A stretch of DNA of 64,000 nt. Origin: Vagococcus lutrae (GTDB lineage: Bacteria; Bacillota; Bacilli; Lactobacillales; Vagococcaceae). Of the stretch, positions 56,351-64,000 are shown piece by piece. The notes beneath the pieces were generated by a model. It searched no databases. It was not told where the DNA came from and saw only the letters and a program-made list of their open reading frames with translations. The DNA is taken from positions 1 through 64,000 of the forward strand of contig NZ_NGJW01000003.1 in the NCBI RefSeq assembly GCF_003987555.1. Reading direction: 5' to 3'. Made by a program: the position numbers and the translations under genes. The first letter of the stretch is position 1; every line of letters starts with the position of its first letter.

Positions 56351-57427
56351 GTGGAACAAAAAACACCTTTGTATCAGACTCATGTAGCATTAAATGCCAA
56401 GATGGTGCCGTTTGCAGGGTTCTCCATGCCGATTCAATATAAAGAATCTGGTGTAATTAAAGAGCATCAAGCAGTTCGTAACCATGCTGGGTTATTCGAT
56501 GTTTCACACATGGGAACGCTTAAACTATCGGGGAAAGGCGCACTTGAGACACTTCAGAAAATAGGAACCAATGATTTTGCTAGTATGAAGTCTGGGGATG
56601 TTCGTTACACGCTGATGTGTCAAGAGAATGGCGGTGTCCTCGATGACTTTATCGTTTATTGCTATGAAGATCATTATCGATTGATTATCAACGCTAGTAA
56701 TCGAGAGTCGGATGAACAATGGATTCGTCAACATTTAGCGGCTGACTCTGTTTTAGAGAGTTTATCAGACGAAATAGCGATTTTAGCTTTGCAAGGACCA
56801 AAGTCACACGACATATTAAGTCAATTACTATCATCAGAAGATTTACCAAGTAAAAAATTCAAGTTTACGATGATTGAGACGTCTGAATATGGCATATTTA
56901 CCGTATCGACGACGGGATATACAGGTGAAGACGGCTATGAACTATATTGTTCAAGCGATGTGGTCGTTCGTTTGTGGACAGACTTATTAGCGGTAGGTAA
57001 AGAGAAAGGTCTATTACCATGTGGACTTGGAGCGCGAGACACTCTAAGATTAGAAGCAGGGTTGCCTTTATACGGACACGAGTTAACACCAGAACGTCCG
57101 GCAACAGAAGCAAATGTTGATTTTGCTATAAAGATGAAAAAAGAATCATTCATTGGAAAAGAAGCATTAGTTGAAAGTCTACCAATAAATCAGACGCGAG
57201 TTGGATTAAAAGTAATTGGAAGAGGCATTGTACGCGAGGGCGCTGTTTTAACACAGGATAAAAAGGAAGTTGGAGTGGTCACATCAGGTACTCATTCCCC
57301 TACCTTAGGTTATAGTATTGCAATGGCGACTGTTTTATGTGATGTTGCAGATGTTGGGACACGGTTTATGGCAAGTGTTCGAGGGAGAGAAATAGAAGTC
57401 GAAGTGGTAGCGCTTCCTTTTGTTTAA
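56351..57427 (+). CDS. gcvT: Glycine cleavage system T protein (aminomethyltransferase)
   Basis: Transfers the methylene group from aminomethyl-lipoyl GcvH to THF. The 358-residue GcvT has the canonical opening TPLYQTHVALNAKMVPFAGFSMPIQY (in outline), FDVSHMGTLKL with the catalytic-region Asp (about residue 48), GYTGEDGYELY (about 190) and GLGARDTLRLEAGLPLYGHEL (about 225). It is the first gene of the C1 cluster. The start is a GTG at 56351. No glycine riboswitch is visible in the 70-nt leader. Confidence 0.95.
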   Translation: MEQKTPLYQTHVALNAKMVPFAGFSMPIQYKESGVIKEHQAVRNHAGLFDVSHMGTLKLSGKGALETLQKIGTNDFASMKSGDVRYTLMCQENGGVLDDFIVYCYEDHYRLIINASNRESDEQWIRQHLAADSVLESLSDEIAILALQGPKSHDILSQLLSSEDLPSKKFKFTMIETSEYGIFTVSTTGYTGEDGYELYCSSDVVVRLWTDLLAVGKEKGLLPCGLGARDTLRLEAGLPLYGHELTPERPATEANVDFAIKMKKESFIGKEALVESLPINQTRVGLKVIGRGIVREGAVLTQDKKEVGVVTSGTHSPTLGYSIAMATVLCDVADVGTRFMASVRGREIEVEVVALPFV

Positions 57428-57454
57428 TAGATAAATAGAGAGGAGAAATTTATA

Positions 57455-57841
57455 ATGAATGTACCAGAAAAACTATTTTACACAGAGGAACATGAATGGG
57501 TTGCCTTCTCAGAAGATAAAAAAGTGGCGACAGTGGGGATAACTGACTTTGCACAGGATCAGTTAGGAGATATTGTTTTTGTTGGCTTACCAGAAATAGG
57601 CGATGTCGTTAACATGGGAGATAGTTTAGCGGATATTGAATCAGTTAAATCAGTTTCAGATATTTATTCACCTGTATCAGGAAAAGTGGTAGAAGTCAAT
57701 GAAGCGTTATTAGACCAGCCAGAACTTGTCAACGAAGCACCTTATGATCAATGGTTATTTAAAATTGAAGAAGTCAGCGACATTCAAGAAAATCTTTTGC
57801 AGAAAGAGGCTTATGAAAATTTAATTGCAGAGGAGGCATAA
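57455..57841 (+). CDS. gcvH: Glycine cleavage system H protein
   Basis: Lipoyl carrier of the glycine cleavage complex, 128 residues. EEHEWV near residue 12, and the lipoylated Lys in DIESVKSVSDIYSP (about residue 64). Start at 57455 behind GAGAGGAG, 27 nt after gcvT. Confidence 0.96.
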   Translation: MNVPEKLFYTEEHEWVAFSEDKKVATVGITDFAQDQLGDIVFVGLPEIGDVVNMGDSLADIESVKSVSDIYSPVSGKVVEVNEALLDQPELVNEAPYDQWLFKIEEVSDIQENLLQKEAYENLIAEEA

Positions 57842-57843
57842 GA

Positions 57844-59163
57844 ATGTCGAAAGGAAAATATGTCAGCCATACAGAGGCAGAACGACAAGAAATGTTAAAA
57901 ACAATTGGTGTTGAAAAGCTAGAAGACCTTTATCAAGATGTTCCAGTTGAGATGAAAGAAACTTCATTAAACCTTCCAGACGGTCAATCAGAATTGGAAG
58001 TTAGCCAAGCGATATCAAAATTAGCTGAGCAAAACTACGTCTTTCATGATGTGTATCGAGGGGCGGGTGCGTACCGGCATTATATTCCGGCCTTAGTTCG
58101 ACAAATTGCGAGTAAAGAAGAGTTTTTAACAGCTTATACACCCTATCAGGCCGAAATCAGTCAAGGTGTATTGCAATCGATTTTTGAATTTCAAACGATG
58201 ATTTGTGAATTGACGGGGATGGATGTAGCGAACGCCTCTGTTTATGACGGAGCCACAGCAGCAGCAGAAGCAATGAATATGGTTGTTGATCGTCGCAAGA
58301 AAGTCGTGTTGATAAGTGACTCAATTCATCCAATGGTTAAAGAAACGATGCTAACGTATGCCACAGGGATGGGTGTCACGTTACGCACAGTTCCAACTCA
58401 AAACGGTGTGACCGATTTGACAAAACTAGAAGAAATGATGAGTAAAGAAGTGGCGGGTGTTTATGTTGAACATCCTAACTTTTACGGTATGTTAGAGCCG
58501 GCAGAGCGTATTGGTGAAATCATACATGAAGTCGGTGCCCATTACATACTTGGGGTTAAACCCATTGCAAGTATGATATTAAAATCTGCACGTGAGTATG
58601 GTGCCGATATTGCTGTCGGAGAAGGCCAAAGTTTAGGAATACCTTTGTCTTTCGGTGGTCCTTATTTAGGATTTATGGCGACGACGACTCGCCGTATTCG
58701 TCAGTTACCAGGTCGAATTGTTGGACAGACGGAAGACGAAGCGGGAAAACGTGCGTTTGTCTTGACTTTGCAAGCACGTGAGCAGCATATACGTCGTGAA
58801 AAAGCACAGTCTAACATTTGTTCTAACCAAGCGCATTGTGCGTTAACCGCTTCTATTTATATGTCTGTCATGGGCGTGCAAGGTCTAACGGAAGTTGCTC
58901 GTCAAAGTCACGCGAAAGCCCACTATCTCGCTGAACAGTTGGCGACTATTCCTGGATTTGATCTGGTATATTCAGGTGACTATTTTAATGAATTCTTGAT
59001 GACAACTCCGATAGAAGCTCAATCTTTAGTTCATCAGTTAGAAGCGCATGATATTTTAGCTGGTTTACCTGTTGGTGAAAATATTTTATGGTGTGCGACA
59101 GAAGTCAATACTAAAGAAGCTATTGATGCACTCGTCACAGCGATTAAGGAGGTTGTCGCATGA
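57844..59163 (+). CDS. gcvPA: Glycine dehydrogenase (decarboxylating) subunit 1, GcvPA
   Basis: N-terminal half of the split P protein, 439 residues, with YRGAGAYRHYIPALVRQI (about residues 73-90), YQAEISQGVLQSIFEFQTM and FGGPYLGFMATTTRRIRQLPGRIVG (about 278-302). Works with GcvPB to decarboxylate glycine. Starts 2 nt after gcvH behind AGAGGAGG and overlaps gcvPB by 4 nt (ATGA). Confidence 0.96.
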   Translation: MSKGKYVSHTEAERQEMLKTIGVEKLEDLYQDVPVEMKETSLNLPDGQSELEVSQAISKLAEQNYVFHDVYRGAGAYRHYIPALVRQIASKEEFLTAYTPYQAEISQGVLQSIFEFQTMICELTGMDVANASVYDGATAAAEAMNMVVDRRKKVVLISDSIHPMVKETMLTYATGMGVTLRTVPTQNGVTDLTKLEEMMSKEVAGVYVEHPNFYGMLEPAERIGEIIHEVGAHYILGVKPIASMILKSAREYGADIAVGEGQSLGIPLSFGGPYLGFMATTTRRIRQLPGRIVGQTEDEAGKRAFVLTLQAREQHIRREKAQSNICSNQAHCALTASIYMSVMGVQGLTEVARQSHAKAHYLAEQLATIPGFDLVYSGDYFNEFLMTTPIEAQSLVHQLEAHDILAGLPVGENILWCATEVNTKEAIDALVTAIKEVVA

Positions 59164-60599
59164 AGTTAATCTTTGAAAGAAGTTTCGAAGGCCGTTTTAA
59201 TGACATTTTGCCTAAGCTTGATGTTCCAACAGCGACTGTTCCAGAAGAACATCAACGTGTCATATCTCCGCGTTTACCAGAGGTTTCTCAACCTGAAATT
59301 AGTCGTCACTATACGGCTTTAGCGAAAGAAACGCATGGGGTTAATGATGGTTTTTATCCTCTAGGGTCTTGTACAATGAAATATAATCCGAAACTAAACG
59401 ATGAAATGGCAGGATTAAAAGGATTTACAGATATTCATCCGTTACAACCACTTGAGACCGTACAGGGAGCTTTATCTGTTTTTACAGAACTCGAAAAAAC
59501 ACTTTGTGAAGTAACCGGGATGGATCATATGACATTTCAACCAGCTGCAGGAGCTCATGGTGAGTTGACGGCCCTATTAATGATTAAAGCCTATCATGTG
59601 TCACGAGGAGATACAAAGCGCACGAAGATCATCATTCCTGATTCAGCACATGGAACTAATCCTGCTAGTGCTTCTATGGTGGGGTTTGAAACTGTCAACG
59701 TTCCAAGTAATGAAAAAGGCTGTGTTGATTTAGAGGCATTAAAAGCAGTTATCGGAGACGATACGGCAGGTCTAATGCTAACTAATCCTAATACATTGGG
59801 AATTTTTGAGCCAAATATTTTAGAAATCACGTCACTGATTCATAAAGCAGGCGGCTTGAATTACTATGACGGCGCTAACTTAAATCCAATCATGGGAGTT
59901 GTACGGCCGGGTGATATGGGGTTTGACGTCGTTCATTTAAATATTCACAAAACCTTTTCAACACCTCATGGAGGCGGCGGCCCTGGTTCGGGTCCTATTG
60001 GCTGTAAAGAAGTGTTATTTGACTTTTTACCGACAGATTATCCTGTTGTCGCTGATGAGATGAAGGTTTGGCATCAATCACAGAAAAGTATCGGTCGCGT
60101 CAAAGCATTTTACGGACACTTTTTAGTGATGGTTCGAGCACTTACATACGTTAAAACATTAGGTAGTGACGGCTTGAAAGAAGCCGCCATGACGGCCGTT
60201 TTAAATGCGAATTATTTGCGAGCATCATTAAAAGATACTTTTGAAATCCCGTATGACGGGTTGTGTATGCACGAGTTTGTTATCTCATTAAAAGATTTGA
60301 AAAAAGAGACAGGTGTCAGTGCCTTAGACTTTGCAAAAAGCTTACTGGACTATGATGTTCATCCACCCACGATGTATTTTCCAATGACTGTACCTGAAGC
60401 TTTAATGTTAGAGCCAACGGAAACAGAAACGAAAGAGACATTAGACGAGGTTATTACTTTATACCGTGCTTTACACGAGCGAGCGTTAAAAGAACCGGAT
60501 GAGCTTTTAAATGCCCCACATCATACTACGATTAAACGTGTGGATGAAGTAAAAGCAGCTAGACATCCAATTTTGAGATACGCTTTTAAAAACGAATAA
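59160..60599 (+). CDS. gcvPB: Glycine dehydrogenase (decarboxylating) subunit 2, GcvPB
   Basis: C-terminal PLP-binding half of the split P protein, 479 residues. GFYPLGSCTMKYNPKLN (about residues 62-78), PAAGAHGE, and the PLP lysine in VHLNIHKTFSTPHGGGGPG (about 266). An ATGA overlap with gcvPA gives coupled translation, as in other Gram-positive systems. L protein (lipoamide dehydrogenase) is not in this window. Confidence 0.96.
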   Translation: MKLIFERSFEGRFNDILPKLDVPTATVPEEHQRVISPRLPEVSQPEISRHYTALAKETHGVNDGFYPLGSCTMKYNPKLNDEMAGLKGFTDIHPLQPLETVQGALSVFTELEKTLCEVTGMDHMTFQPAAGAHGELTALLMIKAYHVSRGDTKRTKIIIPDSAHGTNPASASMVGFETVNVPSNEKGCVDLEALKAVIGDDTAGLMLTNPNTLGIFEPNILEITSLIHKAGGLNYYDGANLNPIMGVVRPGDMGFDVVHLNIHKTFSTPHGGGGPGSGPIGCKEVLFDFLPTDYPVVADEMKVWHQSQKSIGRVKAFYGHFLVMVRALTYVKTLGSDGLKEAAMTAVLNANYLRASLKDTFEIPYDGLCMHEFVISLKDLKKETGVSALDFAKSLLDYDVHPPTMYFPMTVPEALMLEPTETETKETLDEVITLYRALHERALKEPDELLNAPHHTTIKRVDEVKAARHPILRYAFKNE

Positions 60600-60611
60600 A
60601 AAACGGTAGAA

Positions 60612-60644
60612 TAGGATAATGACCATGGTCATTATCCTATTTTT
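60612..60644 (+). terminator. Palindromic hairpin between gcvPB and fchA
   Basis: A perfect 28-bp palindrome (60612-60639; ATAGGATAATGACC and its complement) followed by a short T-run. It could end or attenuate the gcv transcript before fchA; the absence of loop bases at the centre makes the hairpin tip strained. Confidence 0.7.
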
Positions 60645-60660
60645 GAAAGGAGATGTTTCA

Positions 60661-61296
60661 ATGAATGATATGTTAAATCAATCAAGCCGTGATTTTTTAG
60701 CAGATTTGGCTTCAGATAAACCCGCTCCAGGTGGCGGAGGTGCTTCTAGCTTAGTAGCGGCATTAGGGACGGCGTTAGGTCAAATGGTGGTCCATTTAAC
60801 TCAAAATAAAAAGAAGTATGCTAAATTTCAGTCGGATTACAAGCGCATTCTATCTGACTTACAAGCAAAGCAGACGCGTCTAGAAGAACTAGTAACAGAG
60901 GATGCGATTCAATTTTTACCCTTGTCTAAGGCATATGGTTTGCCTGAAACGACAGAAGCAGAAAAAAGTGAAAAGAACCGAGTGATGCAAAAAGCACTTT
61001 TAACAGCTTGCGAAGTGCCTTTAGAAATCATGAAACTAAGCAGTGACGTTTTGGATATACATGAAGAGTTGGTAGAAAAAGGAAGTCCATTAGTTTTAAG
61101 TGATGTTGGAGTAGGGGTTAGCTTCTTAAAAGCGGCTGTAGAAAGTGCCTCGTTAAATGTGCGTATTAATATTAAAATGATGACGTCTTCTCAGGAAAAA
61201 GATAAGCTTGCAGCAGATATGTCGACGCTCCTTAAAAAAGTCGATGAACAAGGAAACAGAGTGTTTAAACAAGTCGTTGACAAGCTTTCAAATTAA
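60661..61296 (+). CDS. fchA: Methenyl-THF cyclohydrolase FchA (cyclodeaminase family)
   Basis: A 211-residue formiminotransferase-cyclodeaminase-family protein with the signature DKPAPGGGGASSLVAALGTALGQMV (in outline, residues 19-43), the folate-binding Gly-rich loop. In Clostridium-type pathways FchA makes 10-formyl-THF from methenyl-THF. Formiminoglutamate deaminase is the alternative, but no histidine-degradation genes are near. The ATG at 60661 follows GAAAGGAG; the frame's earlier start at 60619 runs through the palindrome. It pairs with a FolD that appears to have lost this activity. Confidence 0.88.
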   Translation: MNDMLNQSSRDFLADLASDKPAPGGGGASSLVAALGTALGQMVVHLTQNKKKYAKFQSDYKRILSDLQAKQTRLEELVTEDAIQFLPLSKAYGLPETTEAEKSEKNRVMQKALLTACEVPLEIMKLSSDVLDIHEELVEKGSPLVLSDVGVGVSFLKAAVESASLNVRINIKMMTSSQEKDKLAADMSTLLKKVDEQGNRVFKQVVDKLSN

Positions 61297-61310
61297 GAGG
61301 GTGAACGAGG

Positions 61311-61895
61311 GTGAAACAAGCTGAAAAATCGCGTTATCGCGAAGCAGGATTAGCAAAAATGAATCACTTGACGCCATCGCTACGTCAAAAAAGTGATGAG
61401 GCATTGTTAAAACAAGTCGAAAAATTAACTAGTTTTCAATCCGCATCGGTTATTTTTATTTACGTCGGTCAGAACTTTGAAATAAATACGCGTATTTGGA
61501 TTGATAGGTGGCTGATGGCTGGAAAGAGAATTGCTGTGCCGAGAGTTGTGGGGAATGGAGTAATGGATGCTGTAGAAATTACATCATTAAAACAGTTATC
61601 CGTGAAAAAGATGGGGATTTTAGAGCCTGATGAAACGCATGACGCTCTTCCTTTAAAAGAAATAGATTTAGTCATAGTTCCTAACGTAGTCGCTGACCGA
61701 TACGGTTATCGTATTGGATTTGGGGGTGGGTATTACGATCGTTTTCTTAAAAAAGAGATGTTCAAAACAGTCATGCCAGTTCGAAAGAGTCTATTAGTGG
61801 AACAAGTCCCTCGTGAGAAACATGATATCATCATCGATACAGTGGTAACAGAAGATGAAATAATCTTATGTAAGGAGAATGGGTTTGAAAGATAA
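61311..61895 (+). CDS. fau: 5-formyltetrahydrofolate cyclo-ligase
   Basis: Recovers 5-formyl-THF, a folate by-product, as methenyl-THF with ATP. The 194-residue YgfA/MTHFS protein has SLRQKSDEAL and SVIFIYVGQNFEINT at the N-terminal side and the ATP/folate loop RYGYRIGFGGGYYDRFL (about residues 128-145). GTG start behind GAGGGTG. The end overlaps folD. Confidence 0.93.
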   Translation: MKQAEKSRYREAGLAKMNHLTPSLRQKSDEALLKQVEKLTSFQSASVIFIYVGQNFEINTRIWIDRWLMAGKRIAVPRVVGNGVMDAVEITSLKQLSVKKMGILEPDETHDALPLKEIDLVIVPNVVADRYGYRIGFGGGYYDRFLKKEMFKTVMPVRKSLLVEQVPREKHDIIIDTVVTEDEIILCKENGFER

Positions 61896-62727
61896 TATTA
61901 TTCAGGGAAAAGAGATAGCAACTCCTATTTATGAAAAAATAGAGAGAGAGGTGCCAGTTCTTACGAAAAAACCTCACGTGGCAATCATGCGTGTCGGAGA
62001 GGATTCAAGTCAATTAGCATATGAACGTTCAGCTGTACGGCTATTTGAGCGTTCCCACATTACCGTGACTTGTCATGCATTTGCTGCCAATGTCACACAA
62101 GAAAAGTGGGATAAAGCTTTTGATGTTATAAATGATAGTGAAGATGTGACGGGAATTTTGGTGTTAAAACCACTTCCAGCTTCTTTATCCGATGAACATA
62201 TAAAACATCATATTCACCCATTAAAAGATATTGATTGTATCGGATTGGAAAATATAGGTAATGTCTATCTTGGACAACACGAAACTTTTGGACCATGTAC
62301 TGCAGAAGCTTGTTTGCTAATTCTTGATGAGATAAAAGAAGAGTGTGCTGGTAAGCGAGTCACGATTGTCGGTTTTGGTGAAGTCGTAGGACGACCTCTT
62401 GCCCATTACCTAACAAGAAGAGGAGCAACAGTAACGGTTTGCCATACGCGTACCAAAGATTTAGTTTCAGAAACGAAATGGGCGGACATTGTGATTGCAG
62501 CCGCTGGTCAAGCTGGCTTGATAACATCTGATCACATAAAAGAAGGTGCGATTGTTATTGATGTAGGGATTAATGTGGATGAGAATGGTCGTTTAGTTGG
62601 CGATGTCAATTTTAAGGACGTCCAACCAAAATGCAAAGCAATTACACCAGTTCCTGGCGGCGTAGGAACAGTTACTAACGCTATATTAGTAGCACATGCT
62701 GTCGAAGCTGCAAAAAAGCAAAGCTAA
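61885..62727 (+). CDS. folD: FolD-like methylene-THF dehydrogenase lacking the catalytic lysine
   Basis: A protein of about 280 residues with the FolD fold: VGEDSSQLAYERSA (about residues 37-50), GILVLKPLP, PLKDIDCIG, GPCTAEA, IVGFGEVVGRPLAHYL (NAD(P) loop) and TPVPGGVGTVTNAI. In standard FolD the first motif is YVxxK, with a Lys essential for cyclohydrolase activity, and the second is VQLPLP with a key Gln. Here the Lys is Ala and the Gln is Leu. A dehydrogenase-only function is therefore likely, with FchA supplying the cyclohydrolase. A TTG at 61885 is best placed 7 nt after AAGGAG; an ATG at 61879 abuts that site. Confidence 0.88.
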   Translation: MKDNIIQGKEIATPIYEKIEREVPVLTKKPHVAIMRVGEDSSQLAYERSAVRLFERSHITVTCHAFAANVTQEKWDKAFDVINDSEDVTGILVLKPLPASLSDEHIKHHIHPLKDIDCIGLENIGNVYLGQHETFGPCTAEACLLILDEIKEECAGKRVTIVGFGEVVGRPLAHYLTRRGATVTVCHTRTKDLVSETKWADIVIAAAGQAGLITSDHIKEGAIVIDVGINVDENGRLVGDVNFKDVQPKCKAITPVPGGVGTVTNAILVAHAVEAAKKQS

Positions 62728-62764
62728 AAAAACACGGTAGAATCTAAATTCTACCGTGTTTTTT
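62728..62764 (+). terminator. Terminator after folD
   Basis: AAAACACGGTAGAAT with its complement around a CTAA loop, ending in a T-run. Confidence 0.92.
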
Positions 62765-62767
62765 GAA

Positions 62768-62840
62768 TGCCGACTGCAGGAATCGAACCTGTGACCTACG
62801 CGTTACGAGTGCGTTGCTCTACCTACTGAGCTAAGTCGGC
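62768..62840 (-). tRNA. tRNA-Thr (anticodon CGT)
   Basis: The minus strand folds as a 73-nt tRNA. The acceptor stem is GCCGACT/AGTCGGC with discriminator A, D arm TAGCTCAGTAGGTAGAGCA, anticodon loop CTCGTAA with CGT at positions 34-36 (62805-62807), and T arm AGGTTCGATTCCT. CCA is not encoded. CGT reads the ACG threonine codon. One A-C mismatch closes the anticodon loop. Confidence 0.95.
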
Positions 62841-62882
62841 ATATTTCTATTTTACTCCTAAAATTTTATTTGTAAAGAGCAA

Positions 62883-62912
62883 AAAAGATAGAAAAATAAA
62901 TTTTCTATCTTT
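62883..62912 (-). terminator. Terminator after the DUF218 gene
   Basis: AAAAGATAGAAAA pairs with its complement on the minus strand and is followed by a T-run. Confidence 0.8.
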
Positions 62913-62918
62913 TAGCTG

Positions 62919-63980
62919 TTAAAACATCCATGTAAGAAAATTAAGTAAGAAAAATAAGATAAATAGGGTAGCACTTACTTTAATATGCGTACCTTTAGTC
63001 ATGACGAGATAGCCGATATACTCGCGAATGAACGCAGTTGGAAGATAAAACCATCTCGTTTTCGCGCCGACCCCTTGTGCATTGATTCCTTGGTATGCCG
63101 CCAGTTTTCCTGCACGTAACAGGTGATAATTATTTGTTGCAATGACGATTTTATTTGATTTAAAGCTATCAATACCGTCAGCTTTTTGTGCTACTTTTTC
63201 AGATAGCGCAATATTTTGTTGAGTATTTGTGGACTCATTTTCAATTAAAACCCGTGTGATATCTGGGTGATGTGTGTGAATATAAGCTGCCATCGCTTCT
63301 CCTTCTGAAATTAACTCATCAGGGCCTTGTCCACCGGAAACAATAATCGTAGGTTGTTGTTTTTTCTCTTCTAAACGATGATAAAGTTTGATGCCTGCTT
63401 CTATACGAGATGCAAGGAGTGGTGTCACTTTATCTTTATTTAATCCTGCCCCTAAAATAATGATATAATCGATTTTTCCACGAATTGGAACTTTATTGTA
63501 TAGAAAAGCTGTAAGAGTAAACATGATAAAAATTCCCATAAAGTATAGAGCAAGCGTATTAACATAGCTAAACAGCGCGAGCAACCAGTGGTTTTTCAAA
63601 TAGCGAGGCGCTAAGAAAAATAAAATTTGTAAACACAGAAGTCCTGTTGCTACAATGAGCGGTAAAAAGTTCGCAAGTGAAGGTCGCTCATACTTTAATA
63701 GAATTCTTTCATTCCAAAACAAGGCAATAATCATGGCATAAATACCAAAAAGTAACACAAGTAGTAGTAGAATACCTAGTGGTACAGCAAGAATAAAGGC
63801 AAGAGTCGTATTAACTTGTTCTAGAAATAAAATTAGTGCAATGCCACCAGATGTTAAAATGATAGTGAAATAAAACCCCGTCCAAAGACTGGTTGGCTTT
63901 TTTAATAAATAATAAGCAAAACCAATGCCCGGTAGAACAATTGTTAAGAAAATAAGCCAAAGAGTGACAGTGTTGTCCAT
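62919..63980 (-). CDS. DUF218 (YdcF/SanA-like) membrane protein
   Basis: A 353-residue protein with six or so N-terminal membrane helices (to about residue 165), then a cytoplasmic or outward DUF218 domain with DYIIILGAGLNKDKVTPLLASRIEAGIKLY (in outline), IIVSGGQGPDE, NTQQNIALS and ATNNYHLLRAGKLA. One more membrane helix closes the chain. SanA/ElyC relatives affect envelope polysaccharide traffic; the role here is unknown. GAGGAGG lies 7 nt before the ATG at 63980. Confidence 0.88.
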   Translation of the reverse strand: MDNTVTLWLIFLTIVLPGIGFAYYLLKKPTSLWTGFYFTIILTSGGIALILFLEQVNTTLAFILAVPLGILLLLVLLFGIYAMIIALFWNERILLKYERPSLANFLPLIVATGLLCLQILFFLAPRYLKNHWLLALFSYVNTLALYFMGIFIMFTLTAFLYNKVPIRGKIDYIIILGAGLNKDKVTPLLASRIEAGIKLYHRLEEKKQQPTIIVSGGQGPDELISEGEAMAAYIHTHHPDITRVLIENESTNTQQNIALSEKVAQKADGIDSFKSNKIVIATNNYHLLRAGKLAAYQGINAQGVGAKTRWFYLPTAFIREYIGYLVMTKGTHIKVSATLFILFFLLNFLTWMF

Positions 63981-64000
63981 AAAAAACCTCCTCGTTTAGT

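Noticed and set aside
1-64000. CRISPR array, prophage, toxin-antitoxin or restriction system
   Set aside because: No direct-repeat array, integrase, phage structural gene or recognisable defence pair was seen. Apart from the partial IS, the window looks like stable chromosome.

Overview
The window is chromosomal DNA of a low-GC Gram-positive bacterium, most likely Lactobacillales close to Enterococcus/Vagococcus. Evidence: AT-rich codon use, AGGAGG ribosome-binding sites and sigma-A promoters, T-box leaders before alaS and pheST, a dnaB-dnaI primosome pair, cdaA-cdaR-glmM, a gnd-linked two-component system that resembles streptococcal CovRS, and an RNase PH-HAM1 fusion. The genus is inferred; no rRNA is present.

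Layout. 1-480: 5' part of an ISL3-type transposase running off the left edge. 600-25840: mostly housekeeping genes on the + strand: DUF1149, tex, sprT, the c-di-AMP/cell-wall operon cdaA-cdaR-glmM, T-box alaS, murC, a BI-1 membrane protein, polA-mutM-coaE, nrdR-dnaB-dnaI, yceD-rpmF, gnd, and a CovRS-like two-component system. 25880-28210: a minus-strand block with a GNAT acetyltransferase, two tiny well-initiated ORFs behind an M-box (Mg2+) riboswitch, yidC and acyP. 28320-38420: an rRNA/tRNA methyltransferase, an HD protein, an HxlR regulator, T-box pheST, racE, the rph-rdgB fusion, a phosphodiesterase, the c-di-AMP-binding CBS protein and an M20 deacetylase. 38450-44140: an oligopeptide ABC transporter with an OsmC-like protein. 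44340-51460: a complete biotin-independent malonate decarboxylase locus (mdcR, mdcHACDEG, and mdcB on the other strand). It is followed by an NCS2 permease, an M42 aminopeptidase and MscS, all on the minus strand. 55160-56240: DUF948/YtxH envelope proteins. 56350-62730: a C1 cluster, gcvT-gcvH-gcvPA-gcvPB-fchA-fau-folD. 62768-62840: tRNA-Thr(CGT), then a DUF218 membrane protein.

How it fits together. The accessory part looks catabolic. The peptide transporter and M42 peptidase could supply amino acids. The glycine cleavage system would turn glycine into CO2, NH3, NADH and methylene-THF, and the FolD-like and FchA enzymes would carry the C1 unit to 10-formyl-THF. The mdc genes would decarboxylate malonate to acetate. 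The FolD here lacks the usual catalytic lysine, which would explain a dedicated cyclohydrolase (FchA) beside it. The least expected item is the M-box at about 26624-26792. It is followed by a terminator and then two small ORFs of 26 and 32 codons with strong ribosome-binding sites plus a GNAT gene, with no recognisable Mg2+ transporter.
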